DNA of 64,000 nucleotides from Alkalibacter mobilis. GTDB taxonomy: Bacteria > Bacillota > Clostridia > Eubacteriales > Alkalibacteraceae. Below the pieces are notes generated by a model that did no database searches, had not been told where the DNA came from, and saw only the letters and a program-made list of their open reading frames with translations. The translations under genes and the position numbers were made by a program. The stretch covers positions 1 to 64,000 of the forward strand of contig NZ_JADNRK010000003.1 in the NCBI RefSeq assembly GCF_015594845.1, in the 5' to 3' direction. Of this stretch, positions 1 through 7,183 are shown in pieces. The stretch's first letter is position 1. Each line of letters opens with the position of its first letter.

Positions 1-320
1 TCATATTTTATATATAATACTATACTTATAATATAGATATAGATTATCAGTACAATAAAGCTTAATCTGAGGGACTGATGCTGAATAGATACATCTCTTT
101 CATCTCTTCTAATATCCCATTTTCTAGTTTTTTCAACTATCCTTAATATGGCGTCTACACCAAAACCAAATACAAACAGTAAAGCTAGTAGAAGAGTTTT
201 TGTCCTGTTGTCTCCCCAGTTATTAATTGTATCGGGTATAAGGAATATCGTAATCATTCCTATTGCAACTAAAGTCCAACTAAACACCTGAATTAAGTTA
301 TATTTCATTGCGTTACTCAT
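1..320 (-). CDS. Partial DUF2178-like membrane protein (3' end off window)
   Basis: The frame opens with ATG at 320, after an AAGGAG ribosome binding site seven bases upstream, and stays open to the window edge (106 codons). Two hydrophobic segments lie near residues 8-27 and 42-57. They are followed by a charged RRDERD stretch and then a third hydrophobic segment at about 85-105. This small membrane protein with an R-x-D-E-R-D motif before the last helix resembles the DUF2178 family, whose function is unknown and which often travels with a small HTH regulator. No regulator is visible here, but one could lie beyond the edge. Two palindromes cover its promoter, so it is probably repressed. Confidence 0.6.
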   Translation of the reverse strand, partial: MSNAMKYNLIQVFSWTLVAIGMITIFLIPDTINNWGDNRTKTLLLALLFVFGFGVDAILRIVEKTRKWDIRRDERDVSIQHQSLRLSFIVLIIYIYIISIVLYIKY

Positions 321-339
321 AACTATAACTCCTTTCTTA

Positions 340-391
340 TGTAAGAAATATATTACATATTTAATGTAACATATTTCTTACATGTAGTCAA
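340..391 (-). promoter_or_regulatory. Promoter with two tandem TGTAA-N8-TTACA operators
   Basis: On the minus strand a TTGACT -35 (386-391) is 17 bases from a TACATT -10 (363-368). Two 18-base palindromes of the form TGTAA-N8-TTACA lie at 365-382, inside the spacer and -10, and at 340-357, just after the expected start site. The two halves also form one large imperfect inverted repeat (339-383). This geometry is typical of a repressor-controlled promoter for the partial membrane protein gene downstream. The regulator family is not identifiable from the site. Confidence 0.6.
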
Positions 392-434
392 ATGAACTTA
401 CGATATTATTACATTATTACACATTAAACTCTGC

Positions 435-582
435 TTACATTCCTGTCACCTTTCTTTGAACAAATGCCAATACAGTCATTAACAAGAATAATACTATAGA
501 AACAATACACCATCCTCGACCTGCATATGCAGCTACACTAAGCATGCCACCAGCACCTGTAAAAAACAAAGTTACATAGTGG
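435..582 (-). pseudogene. C-terminal fragment of a membrane transporter
   Basis: A minus-strand frame ending in TAA at 435-437 encodes about 48 residues: a glycine-rich turn (TGAGGMLS), a hydrophobic segment and a basic tail (FVQRKVTGM). It looks like the last membrane helix of a multi-pass transporter, possibly of the major facilitator type. The upstream coding part is absent, and the frame runs directly into an IS3-family remnant near 580. It is best read as the stump of a gene disrupted by insertion and later deletion. The family is uncertain because so little remains. Confidence 0.45.
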
Positions 583-777
583 ATCGTCAACACTTATTTA
601 AACAGTTTTCCTAAGGTCAGACAATCGATATTCGACAGGTGTCTGGTAACCTAGCAATGAATGTATTCGGATGTTGTTATAACAGTGGATATAGTCAGAT
701 AGACCTGTTTTCAATTCATCAAGAGGTGCAAGTACATTCTGGTATATGAATTCCGTTTTAAATACTTTAAATGACGA
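583..777 (-). mobile_element. IS3-family (IS150-like) transposase 3' remnant
   Basis: A minus-strand frame from about 777 to a TAA at 598-600 encodes the C-terminal end of an IS3-family DDE transposase. It reads SSFKVFKTEFIYQ, then an acidic helix, then YNNIRIHSLLGYQTPVEY. The E of KTEF matches the last catalytic glutamate region of the family, and the YN-x-IR-H-x-LGY-TPVEY block is its usual terminus. Only about 60 residues survive and a stop codon precedes them at 778-780, so the element is dead. The sequence just beyond the stop (583-597) may be the element's end. The opposite end was not found. Confidence 0.8.
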
Positions 778-785
778 TTAATTTT

Positions 786-1190
786 TTATCCATTTGGGAG
801 CTCTTCAAACTTTGGTACTTTCTCAAGCTCGGCATCCCAGTTTGCTTTGCTTTTATAATAGATATGTCCTTGCGGATTAATATTAATATCACTGTCAATA
901 CTTCCCGCAGGTACGACCAGTAATTTTCCATCCATTTGAATATTTGGCAATGCAGATCCACAATTGGTACAAAAACTTTTTATATGTCCCTCTAAACGAA
1001 AATTAAAGGTTTTCGCTTTTTCTTTACCAGACAGCCATTTTAACTTGGCCGTAGATGAAAAAAGATTGGCGGCATGTGCTGATCCTGTATCTTTTCGACA
1101 TCGCTTACAATGACAGAGATAGAAATTTTCAAATTCTCCTTCTATCTCAAAAGTAACTTCACCACAAAGACATGATCCTGAATGTTTCAT
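786..1190 (-). CDS. GFA/CENP-V-fold zinc protein
   Basis: This 134-residue protein has the cysteine pattern of the glutathione-dependent formaldehyde-activating (GFA) or Mss4-like fold. From the chosen start it has C7-x-C9, C26-x-C28-x2-C31 and C74-x2-C77, which bind structural and catalytic zinc in that family. Most bacterial members have no proven substrate, and a glutathione adduct role is doubtful in an anaerobe. The ATG at 1188-1190 is preferred over an upstream TTG because a GGGAG site lies eight bases before it. The gene stands alone next to an IS remnant. The domain is confident, the role unknown. Confidence 0.8.
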   Translation of the reverse strand: MKHSGSCLCGEVTFEIEGEFENFYLCHCKRCRKDTGSAHAANLFSSTAKLKWLSGKEKAKTFNFRLEGHIKSFCTNCGSALPNIQMDGKLLVVPAGSIDSDININPQGHIYYKSKANWDAELEKVPKFEELPNG

Positions 1191-1322
1191 AATCAAATCT
1201 CCCTTCTAAATAATTCACTTCTTCATTAGACTTTCTCCCCATGACTTTCTATCATAGATATCCTCTCCATAAAATCAATCAATTTCATCTGCCCCGCTCT
1301 GTAAACTTCGAAAACATCTTAA

Positions 1323-1982
1323 TTATATTCTTTTGTCTGAATGATGTCGTAAAAACTTCTCAGCGATTTTTGCCACCGCTTTTCGGCGACTTCCTAACTG
1401 TCTTTCTGCAAAATCGATCATGGCAGATTGATTCTCTGAAACGTCAAAATAATGCTCAAAGCATTCCAACACCTGCCCACACACTATGGAATTGCACTCC
1501 GACGAAGGTTTGCCTTTACTTAAATAAATAATTTTTGGCACTTCTAATAATCTCCTGGTGATATCACTTTCCAGTTCAGGCTTGGCAAGTACAATTTTCC
1601 ATGCATTGCCGATAACATTAGCTGCAGTAATCATCTGTGGATCTTGAATCAATGCAAAATAGTCTTGATAGATTGCCCCAAACTTATCTTCAACGTCGAT
1701 CGCCGAGAGATTAGATAGAATCAGGATTCCGTCCCACTTGATGAAACTATTTTTATGTTGAAGCCATTCGGAAATTTCCTCAAAGTAGGGATAGACCAAT
1801 TCTGGTTTTTGCTCACTAACCATACGAATGATCTTAGTACACACATATTTGATAGTGGATGTTTCTGTTGAGACGATTTCAAATAAAGTATTTAAAATCG
1901 TTGTGTTTTCGATGGTTTCAACGACAAATAGATTCAAGTCCGGTTTTGCTTTTAGACGATTTATCAGAATTTCTTTATCCAT
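1323..1982 (-). CDS. HEAT/ARM-repeat-like hypothetical protein
   Basis: The 219-residue protein is predominantly alpha-helical. Helix pairs recur about every 35-40 residues (for example IVSTETSTIKYVCTKIIRMV, and WLQHKNSFIKWDGILILSNL), a pattern like HEAT or ARM repeats. Such solenoids usually act as protein-binding scaffolds. There is no signal peptide, membrane segment or catalytic motif. The C-terminus is basic. The ATG at 1980-1982 is chosen because a GGCGGGAG site sits four bases before it; an upstream TTG lies before that site. It shares no obvious operon with its neighbours. No specific function can be given. Confidence 0.7.
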   Translation of the reverse strand: MDKEILINRLKAKPDLNLFVVETIENTTILNTLFEIVSTETSTIKYVCTKIIRMVSEQKPELVYPYFEEISEWLQHKNSFIKWDGILILSNLSAIDVEDKFGAIYQDYFALIQDPQMITAANVIGNAWKIVLAKPELESDITRRLLEVPKIIYLSKGKPSSECNSIVCGQVLECFEHYFDVSENQSAMIDFAERQLGSRRKAVAKIAEKFLRHHSDKRI

Positions 1983-2138
1983 AAAACTCCCGCCTTTCAA
2001 ATTATTTGTTTAAATTCATAGTATATTATTCGTTTTTTCAGTTTCATTGTTCCACTCACAGTCTTTTCATAATCATATATAACAACTATATTGCTAAGTC
2101 AATTATAAAACGAACTGTTTGATTTTACGAACAACTAT

Positions 2139-2549
2139 CTATTTCAAATTGTAGCATCTTTTTCTTAACTCTTTCACAAACTCTTCCCTGTCCAATGGTG
2201 ATATGTAGGTAATGACCAAATCATTCCTTTTTTTACTATGTTTGATTTCTATGTATTCCCTTGAAAGTGCCATTGATATCAAGATTCCCTCACCCATTTT
2301 AACAGATTCTACTTGATCATAATAAATCCGTTCTGAGAATGGCCCTACTTTGCACAGTAAATATGTATCTCTGATTTCAAAATAAGAACCATAATATATC
2401 CATAATAGAGAAATTATCATAGGTATCCCGACACTAAAGCCTATAAGATATTCATCTTTTGGTATACAAATTAACGTAGTAATCATTATTGCAATTGAGA
2501 ACCATATCACGATTTTAAACCATCCATCAATTTGAGATTTAAAATGCAT
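2139..2549 (-). CDS. Small membrane protein with bacterial PH domain
   Basis: At 136 residues the protein has two N-terminal hydrophobic segments (about 10-28 and 36-52) joined by a short charged turn. A soluble beta-rich domain follows, beginning YFEIRDTYLL and ending in an amphipathic helix (DREEFVKELRKR). This layout matches the bacterial PH-like families, including the DUF1200/YyaB group that contains the Bacillus sublancin immunity protein SunI. Immunity function is therefore possible but not shown. The start ATG at 2547-2549 has AGGAG eight bases upstream. It lies just downstream of sdpI on the same strand, separated by about 210 bases. Confidence 0.65.
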   Translation of the reverse strand: MHFKSQIDGWFKIVIWFSIAIMITTLICIPKDEYLIGFSVGIPMIISLLWIYYGSYFEIRDTYLLCKVGPFSERIYYDQVESVKMGEGILISMALSREYIEIKHSKKRNDLVITYISPLDREEFVKELRKRCYNLK

Positions 2550-2614
2550 AAGTACCACTCCTGAATATTTAGTCTTTATGAATGTACAACTAACATATTT
2601 TTAACAAAGTATGA

Positions 2615-2665
2615 CTAACCAATCAATTTGGTCATTTATGCCATTGTAACATCGAACTTGGTTAG
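2615..2665. repeat. Inverted repeat CTAACCAA / TTGGTTAG
   Basis: Perfect 8-base arms at 2615-2622 and 2658-2665 (nine bases counting an adjacent A:T match) flank 35 bases, between sdpI and the PH-domain gene. There is no U-tract next to it. It could be a split operator for the PH-domain gene. No other evidence supports that. Confidence 0.3.
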
Positions 2666-2762
2666 TTAGAAATCGAAGTAGCCTGTTTTGTTCATCTCGG
2701 TTTAAGATGTCCCTAATTTTCCCTGTAGCTTAATGAATAACTTATGCTGTTCATAACATTTC

Positions 2763-3419
2763 TCAGCCCTCACGCTTGTATACAAGGTATGAATAAATCG
2801 CTATAGGTACAAGCATTGCGATACTACTCCCTAAGGAAACCCATATCCCTACTTCACCACTAAAAACAAACAAGCACAATAGCCCTGATATTGTTCCGGT
2901 AACAACTGCTAGTTTTCCACCCATTCTATGTGTTTTGTACCAATTGTTTTCACTGGCTAATGTCCAGGGTGTTCTTATGCCCACCAAGCCATTCTGTTTT
3001 AGTTTTGGAAGTACATTCCCTATCACTATCCAGCTTGCACTTAATGCAACCGCTATAATTTTTTGATAATCGAAATCATCTAGGTTTCCAACACCTCTAT
3101 AAGCTGAGTACAAAAACACAACCTGCAACATAGCAAATGTAAATGTCATAACTATACTAATCCAAAAAATACCTCTTGAGTTGTGTGCACCTTTTTCTTT
3201 GTCTTTCATCAGATGTTTCTCTAATAATAGCCAGAGCAGAAATATGCCAATAGTTATTATAGGCATAATCAACAATTCATACTTACTTCCGAAGCGTGTA
3301 ACATTCCCATCAAATCCGTAGTGAGCGGGAATTTTATCCGGCAACACCGGTAATACAATTAATGTGATAACTATTGGTGTTAAAGCTAATATCCAGTTTA
3401 TCAAACGCTTAATTGTCAT
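2763..3419 (-). CDS. sdpI: SdpI family immunity/signalling membrane protein
   Basis: The 218-residue protein has about six membrane helices. An N-terminal DUF1648 segment (LPDKIPAHYGFDG) precedes a C-terminal SdpI segment (LPKLKQNGLVGIRTPWTL, then ENNWYKTHRMGG). In Bacillus subtilis, SdpI gives immunity to the SDP toxin and sequesters the repressor SdpR at the membrane when toxin is bound. The same pairing occurs here with the upstream regulator. The second ATG (3417-3419) is chosen because AAGGAGG, inside the end of sdpR, is seven bases before it. No sdpABC toxin genes are in the window, so this may be a stand-alone immunity or sensing pair. Confidence 0.85.
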   Translation of the reverse strand: MTIKRLINWILALTPIVITLIVLPVLPDKIPAHYGFDGNVTRFGSKYELLIMPIITIGIFLLWLLLEKHLMKDKEKGAHNSRGIFWISIVMTFTFAMLQVVFLYSAYRGVGNLDDFDYQKIIAVALSASWIVIGNVLPKLKQNGLVGIRTPWTLASENNWYKTHRMGGKLAVVTGTISGLLCLFVFSGEVGIWVSLGSSIAMLVPIAIYSYLVYKREG

Positions 3420-3421
3420 TT

Positions 3422-3688
3422 TCATTCCTCCTTAGAGAACTGTTTTATCCATATGACTAAATCATCAAATACAGTAGTGTTCAACTCATAGTAGATAAAG
3501 TTCTTTATCTTTGTTTCATAAATCAAATCTGCTTGTTTTAATAGACTAAGATGATATGAAACGGTTGCATTGGTTATATCGAATTTTGATGCAATGTCGC
3601 CGGCTGACATTCGCCCATTTTTAAGCATCTTCAATATCTCTAGTCGAACAGGATCAGAAAGGGCTTTGAATGTTTTTCTGAAGTCCAA
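3422..3688 (-). CDS. sdpR: SdpR-like ArsR family autorepressor
   Basis: This winged-helix regulator of about 88 residues has the ArsR/SdpR core: FKALSDPVRLEILKML, a recognition helix in FDITNATVSYHLSLLKQ and a wing in ETKIKNFIYYELNTTV. No metal-binding cysteines are present, as in SdpR. It is two bases upstream of sdpI, so the pair is co-transcribed. The start is a TTG. The TTG at 3686-3688 lies nine bases after a GGTGG site, while the in-frame TTG at 3692-3694 is only three bases from it. Palindromic AT-rich sequence upstream fits autoregulation. Confidence 0.85.
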   Translation of the reverse strand: MDFRKTFKALSDPVRLEILKMLKNGRMSAGDIASKFDITNATVSYHLSLLKQADLIYETKIKNFIYYELNTTVFDDLVIWIKQFSKEE

Positions 3689-3708
3689 TGACAATCACCA
3701 CCAACCTG

Positions 3709-3726
3709 TTTAGATATACTTCTAAA
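3709..3726. promoter_or_regulatory. Candidate SdpR operator
   Basis: TTTAGA (3709-3714) and TCTAAA (3721-3726) form perfect 6-base arms around a 6-base centre, about 20 bases upstream of the sdpR start. Related half-sites (ATCTAAAT, ATCTATCTAAAT) recur up to about 3785. Such clusters fit an ArsR-type repressor, but binding is inferred. Confidence 0.45.
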
Positions 3727-3790
3727 TAGATCGTAAAACTAAAATCTAAATCTGTCAATCAGTATTTTGAAATCTATCTAAATATCACAT

Positions 3791-3825
3791 AAAAAAGCCG
3801 ACTCAGATCATTGATCCAAGCCAGC
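3791..3825 (-). terminator. Probable rho-independent terminator
   Basis: On the minus strand a 13-position stem (3797-3809 with 3813-3825, some G-U and mismatched pairs) with a 3-base loop is followed by six T. It lies downstream of rlmD and its duplicated tails, so it would end the rlmD transcript and put both tail copies in the rlmD 3' untranslated region. Confidence 0.55.
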
Positions 3826-3939
3826 CTGCTAATCCCTTATTACTCCCCATTACACTCCATCTCCGTTCCAATAAATTAACTTTCAAATAACAAAGATATT
3901 ATTCTTTTTGCTAAACGGTTGACCCTGGAAAGCAAAACT

Positions 3940-4106
3940 ACATGTGCTTCTAAGGTGTTTCACTTCCGTACAAGCAGAGCAACAGTTTCCGCAGTGGTCT
4001 GCACCCAATCAAACTTCGCTGCTCTTGTTTTCTCGGGCAGACTGTGCATGAACAGCACATGTGCTTCTACGTCGTTTCACTTCCGTACAAGCAGTGTGAC
4101 TGTTTC
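3940..4106. repeat. Tandem duplication of the rlmD 3' end
   Basis: Two 50-base copies lie at 3940-3989 and 4057-4106 and match at 43 positions by eye. The second copy is the true end of rlmD (ETVTLLVRK then stop). The first reads ETVALLVRK then stop in the same frame, exactly 117 bases (39 codons) downstream. The 38 codons between the two stops are open in frame, and a further 27-codon open segment runs to a TAA at 3876-3878. That segment starts NTLEAHVVLL, resembling NDVEAHVLFM after the first stop. This looks like a decayed repeat of the gene tail, or scars from integration at this 3' end. Confidence 0.8.
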
Positions 4107-5465
4107 AACATGCATACTATGAGAAAAGTTGTCTATCGGCTGAATTTTCTGTACCTTGTAGGAATCCGACAAAATCTTTATGTCCCTTGCCAATGTGGCC
4201 GGATTGCAGGATACGTATACGATCCTTTCCGGATTCGCTTCGATCAACGTCTCCAAAAGACTTTGATCGCATCCCTTTCTCGGTGGATCCAAGACCACAC
4301 TGTCTGCTTTGATTCCCTTATCCATCAAATCAAGGATTTTTTCTTCAGATTTTCCAACCATGAACTCTGCATTGTCTATGTTATTCAACCTTGCATTGTT
4401 TTGGGCGTCTTCGATGGCAGCCGACAGGATCTCTATTCCATACACTTTTTTTGCCTTGTCCGCCAAATACAACCCTATGGTTCCAATGCCGCAATATAAA
4501 TCGAATACTGTTTCGCTCCCTGTCAAATCAAGGAAGTTTTTTGCCGTCTTATAAATAGCATCAGTCATTTTATTGTTTATCTGAAAAAACGAAAGGGGGG
4601 AAATGCTGAATTCAACTTCTCCGATAGAATCTATGATTCGCTCTTTTCCATATACCAACTCATTTTCAAATCCCATAACCCTGTTGTTTTTTCCTTTATT
4701 AAAATTTATGTATAAACTTTTTATCTCTGGATTTTCGTCAATAATCTTCTTTACAAATGAGTCAAATCCCGGTAACTTATGTACGTTGTTTTTTCCTTTG
4801 ACGTTTTCTTTGTTTACTACCAATATCAACATCATCTCACCTGTCAGCTGCGAGACTCTATGAACTATGCCCTTTAAAAACCCTGCACCGGTATTTTCAT
4901 CAAAAATGGAGATCTTGTAATCTTTTATGCCCCTTTCAATGCCTGAAATCAACTTTTCACCTGGATCGATTTGTATAATGCACTTTTGCAAAGGTATGAC
5001 ATGATGAGATTTCTTTCTGTAAAATCCGATTTTACCCCCAGGAGACAACTTGTATTGAGCCTTGTTTCTATATTTATAAGGATTTTCCATGCCTATGGTT
5101 TTTTGAGTCAACTCTCCGGCATCCTCTATTCCTCCAATTCTCTCAAGAGCACTTACGACTATATTTCTCTTTATTTCAAGTTGACGATCATACCTGATGT
5201 TTTGTATCTGACAACCTCCACATTCTCCAAAATATTGGCACGGAGGATCGACTCGATATTCACTAAGTTGATAAAATTTTTCTACAACTCCGACAGCATA
5301 ATTTTTCTTCACAATTACCAATCGTGCTTTTACCATATCTCCGGGCACAGTCCCATCGACAAACACTGCAAATCCCTCTATTTTTCCGATGCCTTCACCG
5401 GTATTTGTCAGATCAATGATCTCAAGTTTTACCAAACTATTCCTATTAAAAGTATTCTTCTCCAT
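4077..5465 (-). CDS. rlmD: 23S rRNA (uracil-5-)-methyltransferase RlmD/RlmCD
   Basis: This is an RumA/TrmA-family SAM-dependent methyltransferase that makes 5-methyluridine in 23S rRNA. Visible parts, in order, are an N-terminal TRAM domain (GEGIGKIEGFAVFVDGTVPG), iron-sulfur cysteines in CQYFGECGGCQI plus a later C in LQKCII, the SAM site FDLYCGIGTIGLYLA, the DPPRKGCD motif and the catalytic cysteine loop VYVSCNPATLARD. The family is usually 450-460 residues. I take the second in-frame ATG (5465), giving 462 residues, because a TATAAT box at 5498-5503 would leave the first ATG (5483) almost no leader. The 3' end is duplicated downstream. Whether it modifies one or two uridines cannot be told. 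Confidence 0.9.
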   Translation of the reverse strand: MEKNTFNRNSLVKLEIIDLTNTGEGIGKIEGFAVFVDGTVPGDMVKARLVIVKKNYAVGVVEKFYQLSEYRVDPPCQYFGECGGCQIQNIRYDRQLEIKRNIVVSALERIGGIEDAGELTQKTIGMENPYKYRNKAQYKLSPGGKIGFYRKKSHHVIPLQKCIIQIDPGEKLISGIERGIKDYKISIFDENTGAGFLKGIVHRVSQLTGEMMLILVVNKENVKGKNNVHKLPGFDSFVKKIIDENPEIKSLYINFNKGKNNRVMGFENELVYGKERIIDSIGEVEFSISPLSFFQINNKMTDAIYKTAKNFLDLTGSETVFDLYCGIGTIGLYLADKAKKVYGIEILSAAIEDAQNNARLNNIDNAEFMVGKSEEKILDLMDKGIKADSVVLDPPRKGCDQSLLETLIEANPERIVYVSCNPATLARDIKILSDSYKVQKIQPIDNFSHSMHVETVTLLVRK

Positions 5466-5534
5466 TTCAACCCATCTTTCCATATCTTAATAACTTTATT
5501 ATAACGGATAAATCTCGAAGAAAACACAAAGTTA

Positions 5535-5558
5535 AATAAAAAGCCCGGTTTCCCGGGC
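5535..5558 (-). terminator. Rho-independent terminator after the UROD-family gene
   Basis: On the minus strand GCCCGG and CCGGGC (5553-5558 and 5543-5548) close a GAAA tetraloop and are followed by TTTTTATTT. It lies six bases past the stop codon of the UROD-family gene. Confidence 0.9.
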
Positions 5559-5563
5559 AAATT

Positions 5564-6946
5564 TCAAATCATCATATTCATATACAATGCAAATATATTG
5601 TCGTCGTGTCTCTGAAATCTGTCTCTAACAGATTCCGGAGTGTTTGGGTACTTCTTCTTAAATTCATCCCAGTCGAAAAGGTACCTGGATTTAAGGGTCA
5701 TTTTCTCTTCCTCAAAAACAAATCCCTCGCTGTTTACAGGTGTTCCAAAATTTTCTCCTGGATTGTCATAAACAGCATAGTCCTTAACGAAGTGGCTGAG
5801 CGCAGCCCAGTTTTCCATATTCACGTCACCCAATGTCAAAGGATTTTTATCGAATCCAAATATATAGCCTCCTCCCGGCAACATTATATCAAGGATTTCT
5901 TTTGCCTTGTCAAGTACTTGCTGCTTGGTTCCGGATTTTAGAAGGTTGACAGGATAAAGTCCCTGTATAATAAACTTCTTTCCAAGTTTGTCTTTTATTT
6001 TTTGTGGGTCCCCGTATTCAAACATTAATATCATGCCTGAAGGCAACTCAAGAAGATTGTCGAGATATCTCATCCAGTCATCTTCACAGAAGGCTCCGCC
6101 TCTGATTCCAAGTGCCGCATATTGCTCAAACATTTTTTTGTAGGATGGCATCCAAACCTCCATAAAATCTTTTTCCCGCATGAAAGTCGGCATGTGCAAA
6201 GGGGTCATTACGCTTCCCAACGGATGGGCAAACGCAGGTTTTCCCATCTTGAACATCATGGGCAGCACAGCCTCGCAAGCTTCAATCAACTCGCTCCTGT
6301 GTCTTCTTATATCCATGCTTATTCCACTGAAACTTCTCAATTGATCTGCTATGAAATCGTAAGGTGCTTCACAAAATCCTGAAGAACCCAGGGGGCCTCC
6401 TGGATAATAACCGTAATCTTGCATGATCCCCATAAACCAGGGCAAAGAGGCGTTGAAATCTTCATCCATGGAAAGTCTGGCTCTCTGCATCGCTATAATC
6501 GATTTTGCCGTATTTGACGTATCCAAATTCTTGTATTGTCGCGGCATTACTCTTTCAACTATGAACGCATACGGATCTTCAATAAGTTGAGGATATTCGT
6601 CCTCCATCATGCCAACTACTTCAGGATGTTGGACAAATCCGTCAGTACCCATTACAAAGGATTGAGAATCAAGCAACTGATAGAAAGAGGGCAGTCTGTT
6701 GAAAATCTGATTTGCCGGAGTGACCGGTGGCCCATCGGAATAGATCTCATCACAAATCTTTCTGACAGGAGCATCGAGTTTGGAAAAGTCGTATTGATAT
6801 TCAAATACGTCCAATCCGTAATGCTCAGCCGCTATGTGCGCAGGCACCATGAAGCTTGTCGGCATTCTTTTAGGGATCTTGTTGTTGTAAAAATCCGTAT
6901 GGATCTGAATCCGTTCTTCCTGCAGTTTTTTTACTTCCTCATTCAT
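5564..6946 (-). CDS. Uroporphyrinogen decarboxylase superfamily protein
   Basis: The 460-residue protein resembles the large UROD-fold proteins found in anaerobes, a superfamily that includes true uroporphyrinogen decarboxylase and the cobalamin methyltransferases MtaA/CmuA. It is about 100 residues longer than HemE and lacks the usual HemE N-terminal block. A methyltransfer or demethylation role is therefore more likely than haem synthesis. That is inference from family membership. No corrinoid protein gene is adjacent. The ATG at 6944-6946 follows AGGAGG by seven bases; the longer frame would start at a TTG inside the leader. It is divergent from a TetR-type regulator, which probably controls it. 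Confidence 0.75.
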   Translation of the reverse strand: MNEEVKKLQEERIQIHTDFYNNKIPKRMPTSFMVPAHIAAEHYGLDVFEYQYDFSKLDAPVRKICDEIYSDGPPVTPANQIFNRLPSFYQLLDSQSFVMGTDGFVQHPEVVGMMEDEYPQLIEDPYAFIVERVMPRQYKNLDTSNTAKSIIAMQRARLSMDEDFNASLPWFMGIMQDYGYYPGGPLGSSGFCEAPYDFIADQLRSFSGISMDIRRHRSELIEACEAVLPMMFKMGKPAFAHPLGSVMTPLHMPTFMREKDFMEVWMPSYKKMFEQYAALGIRGGAFCEDDWMRYLDNLLELPSGMILMFEYGDPQKIKDKLGKKFIIQGLYPVNLLKSGTKQQVLDKAKEILDIMLPGGGYIFGFDKNPLTLGDVNMENWAALSHFVKDYAVYDNPGENFGTPVNSEGFVFEEEKMTLKSRYLFDWDEFKKKYPNTPESVRDRFQRHDDNIFALYMNMMI

Positions 6947-6977
6947 TTCATTGCCTCCTCGCAATATTAATTCTCTT

Positions 6978-7040
6978 TGTCACTGATCTGTCGTCAATAA
7001 ACCATATTGTTATCGTTTACAAGGCGTTGATTCAGTGACA
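6978..7040. promoter_or_regulatory. 9-base inverted repeat in a divergent promoter region
   Basis: TGTCACTGA (6978-6986) and TCAGTGACA (7032-7040) are exact inverted copies separated by 45 bases, just upstream of the UROD-family gene. They may be two half-sites, or two sites in opposite orientation, for the divergent TetR regulator. Unproven. Confidence 0.4.
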
Positions 7041-7121
7041 CATTTGTTAACTCCACTTAATTTTACAACATTACATTTTATAAAGTCAACTCATTTTTTT
7101 ATTTCTTTAAAATTTCAGCAA

Positions 7122-7150
7122 TTGTATTATCTACCTTAATGTTGTATAAT
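7122..7150 (+). promoter_or_regulatory. Promoter of the tetR-type gene
   Basis: TTGTAT (7122-7127), a 17-base spacer and TATAAT (7145-7150), about 35 bases before the ATG. Confidence 0.65.
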
Positions 7151-7183
7151 TATTAACTAACGACATTAGGAAAAGGTGATTCG

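Noticed and set aside
3919-4499. Plus-strand open frames with repeated FHFRTS-type segments
   Set aside because: They are antisense readings of the duplicated rlmD tail and the gene itself. The repetition is real but belongs to the minus strand.
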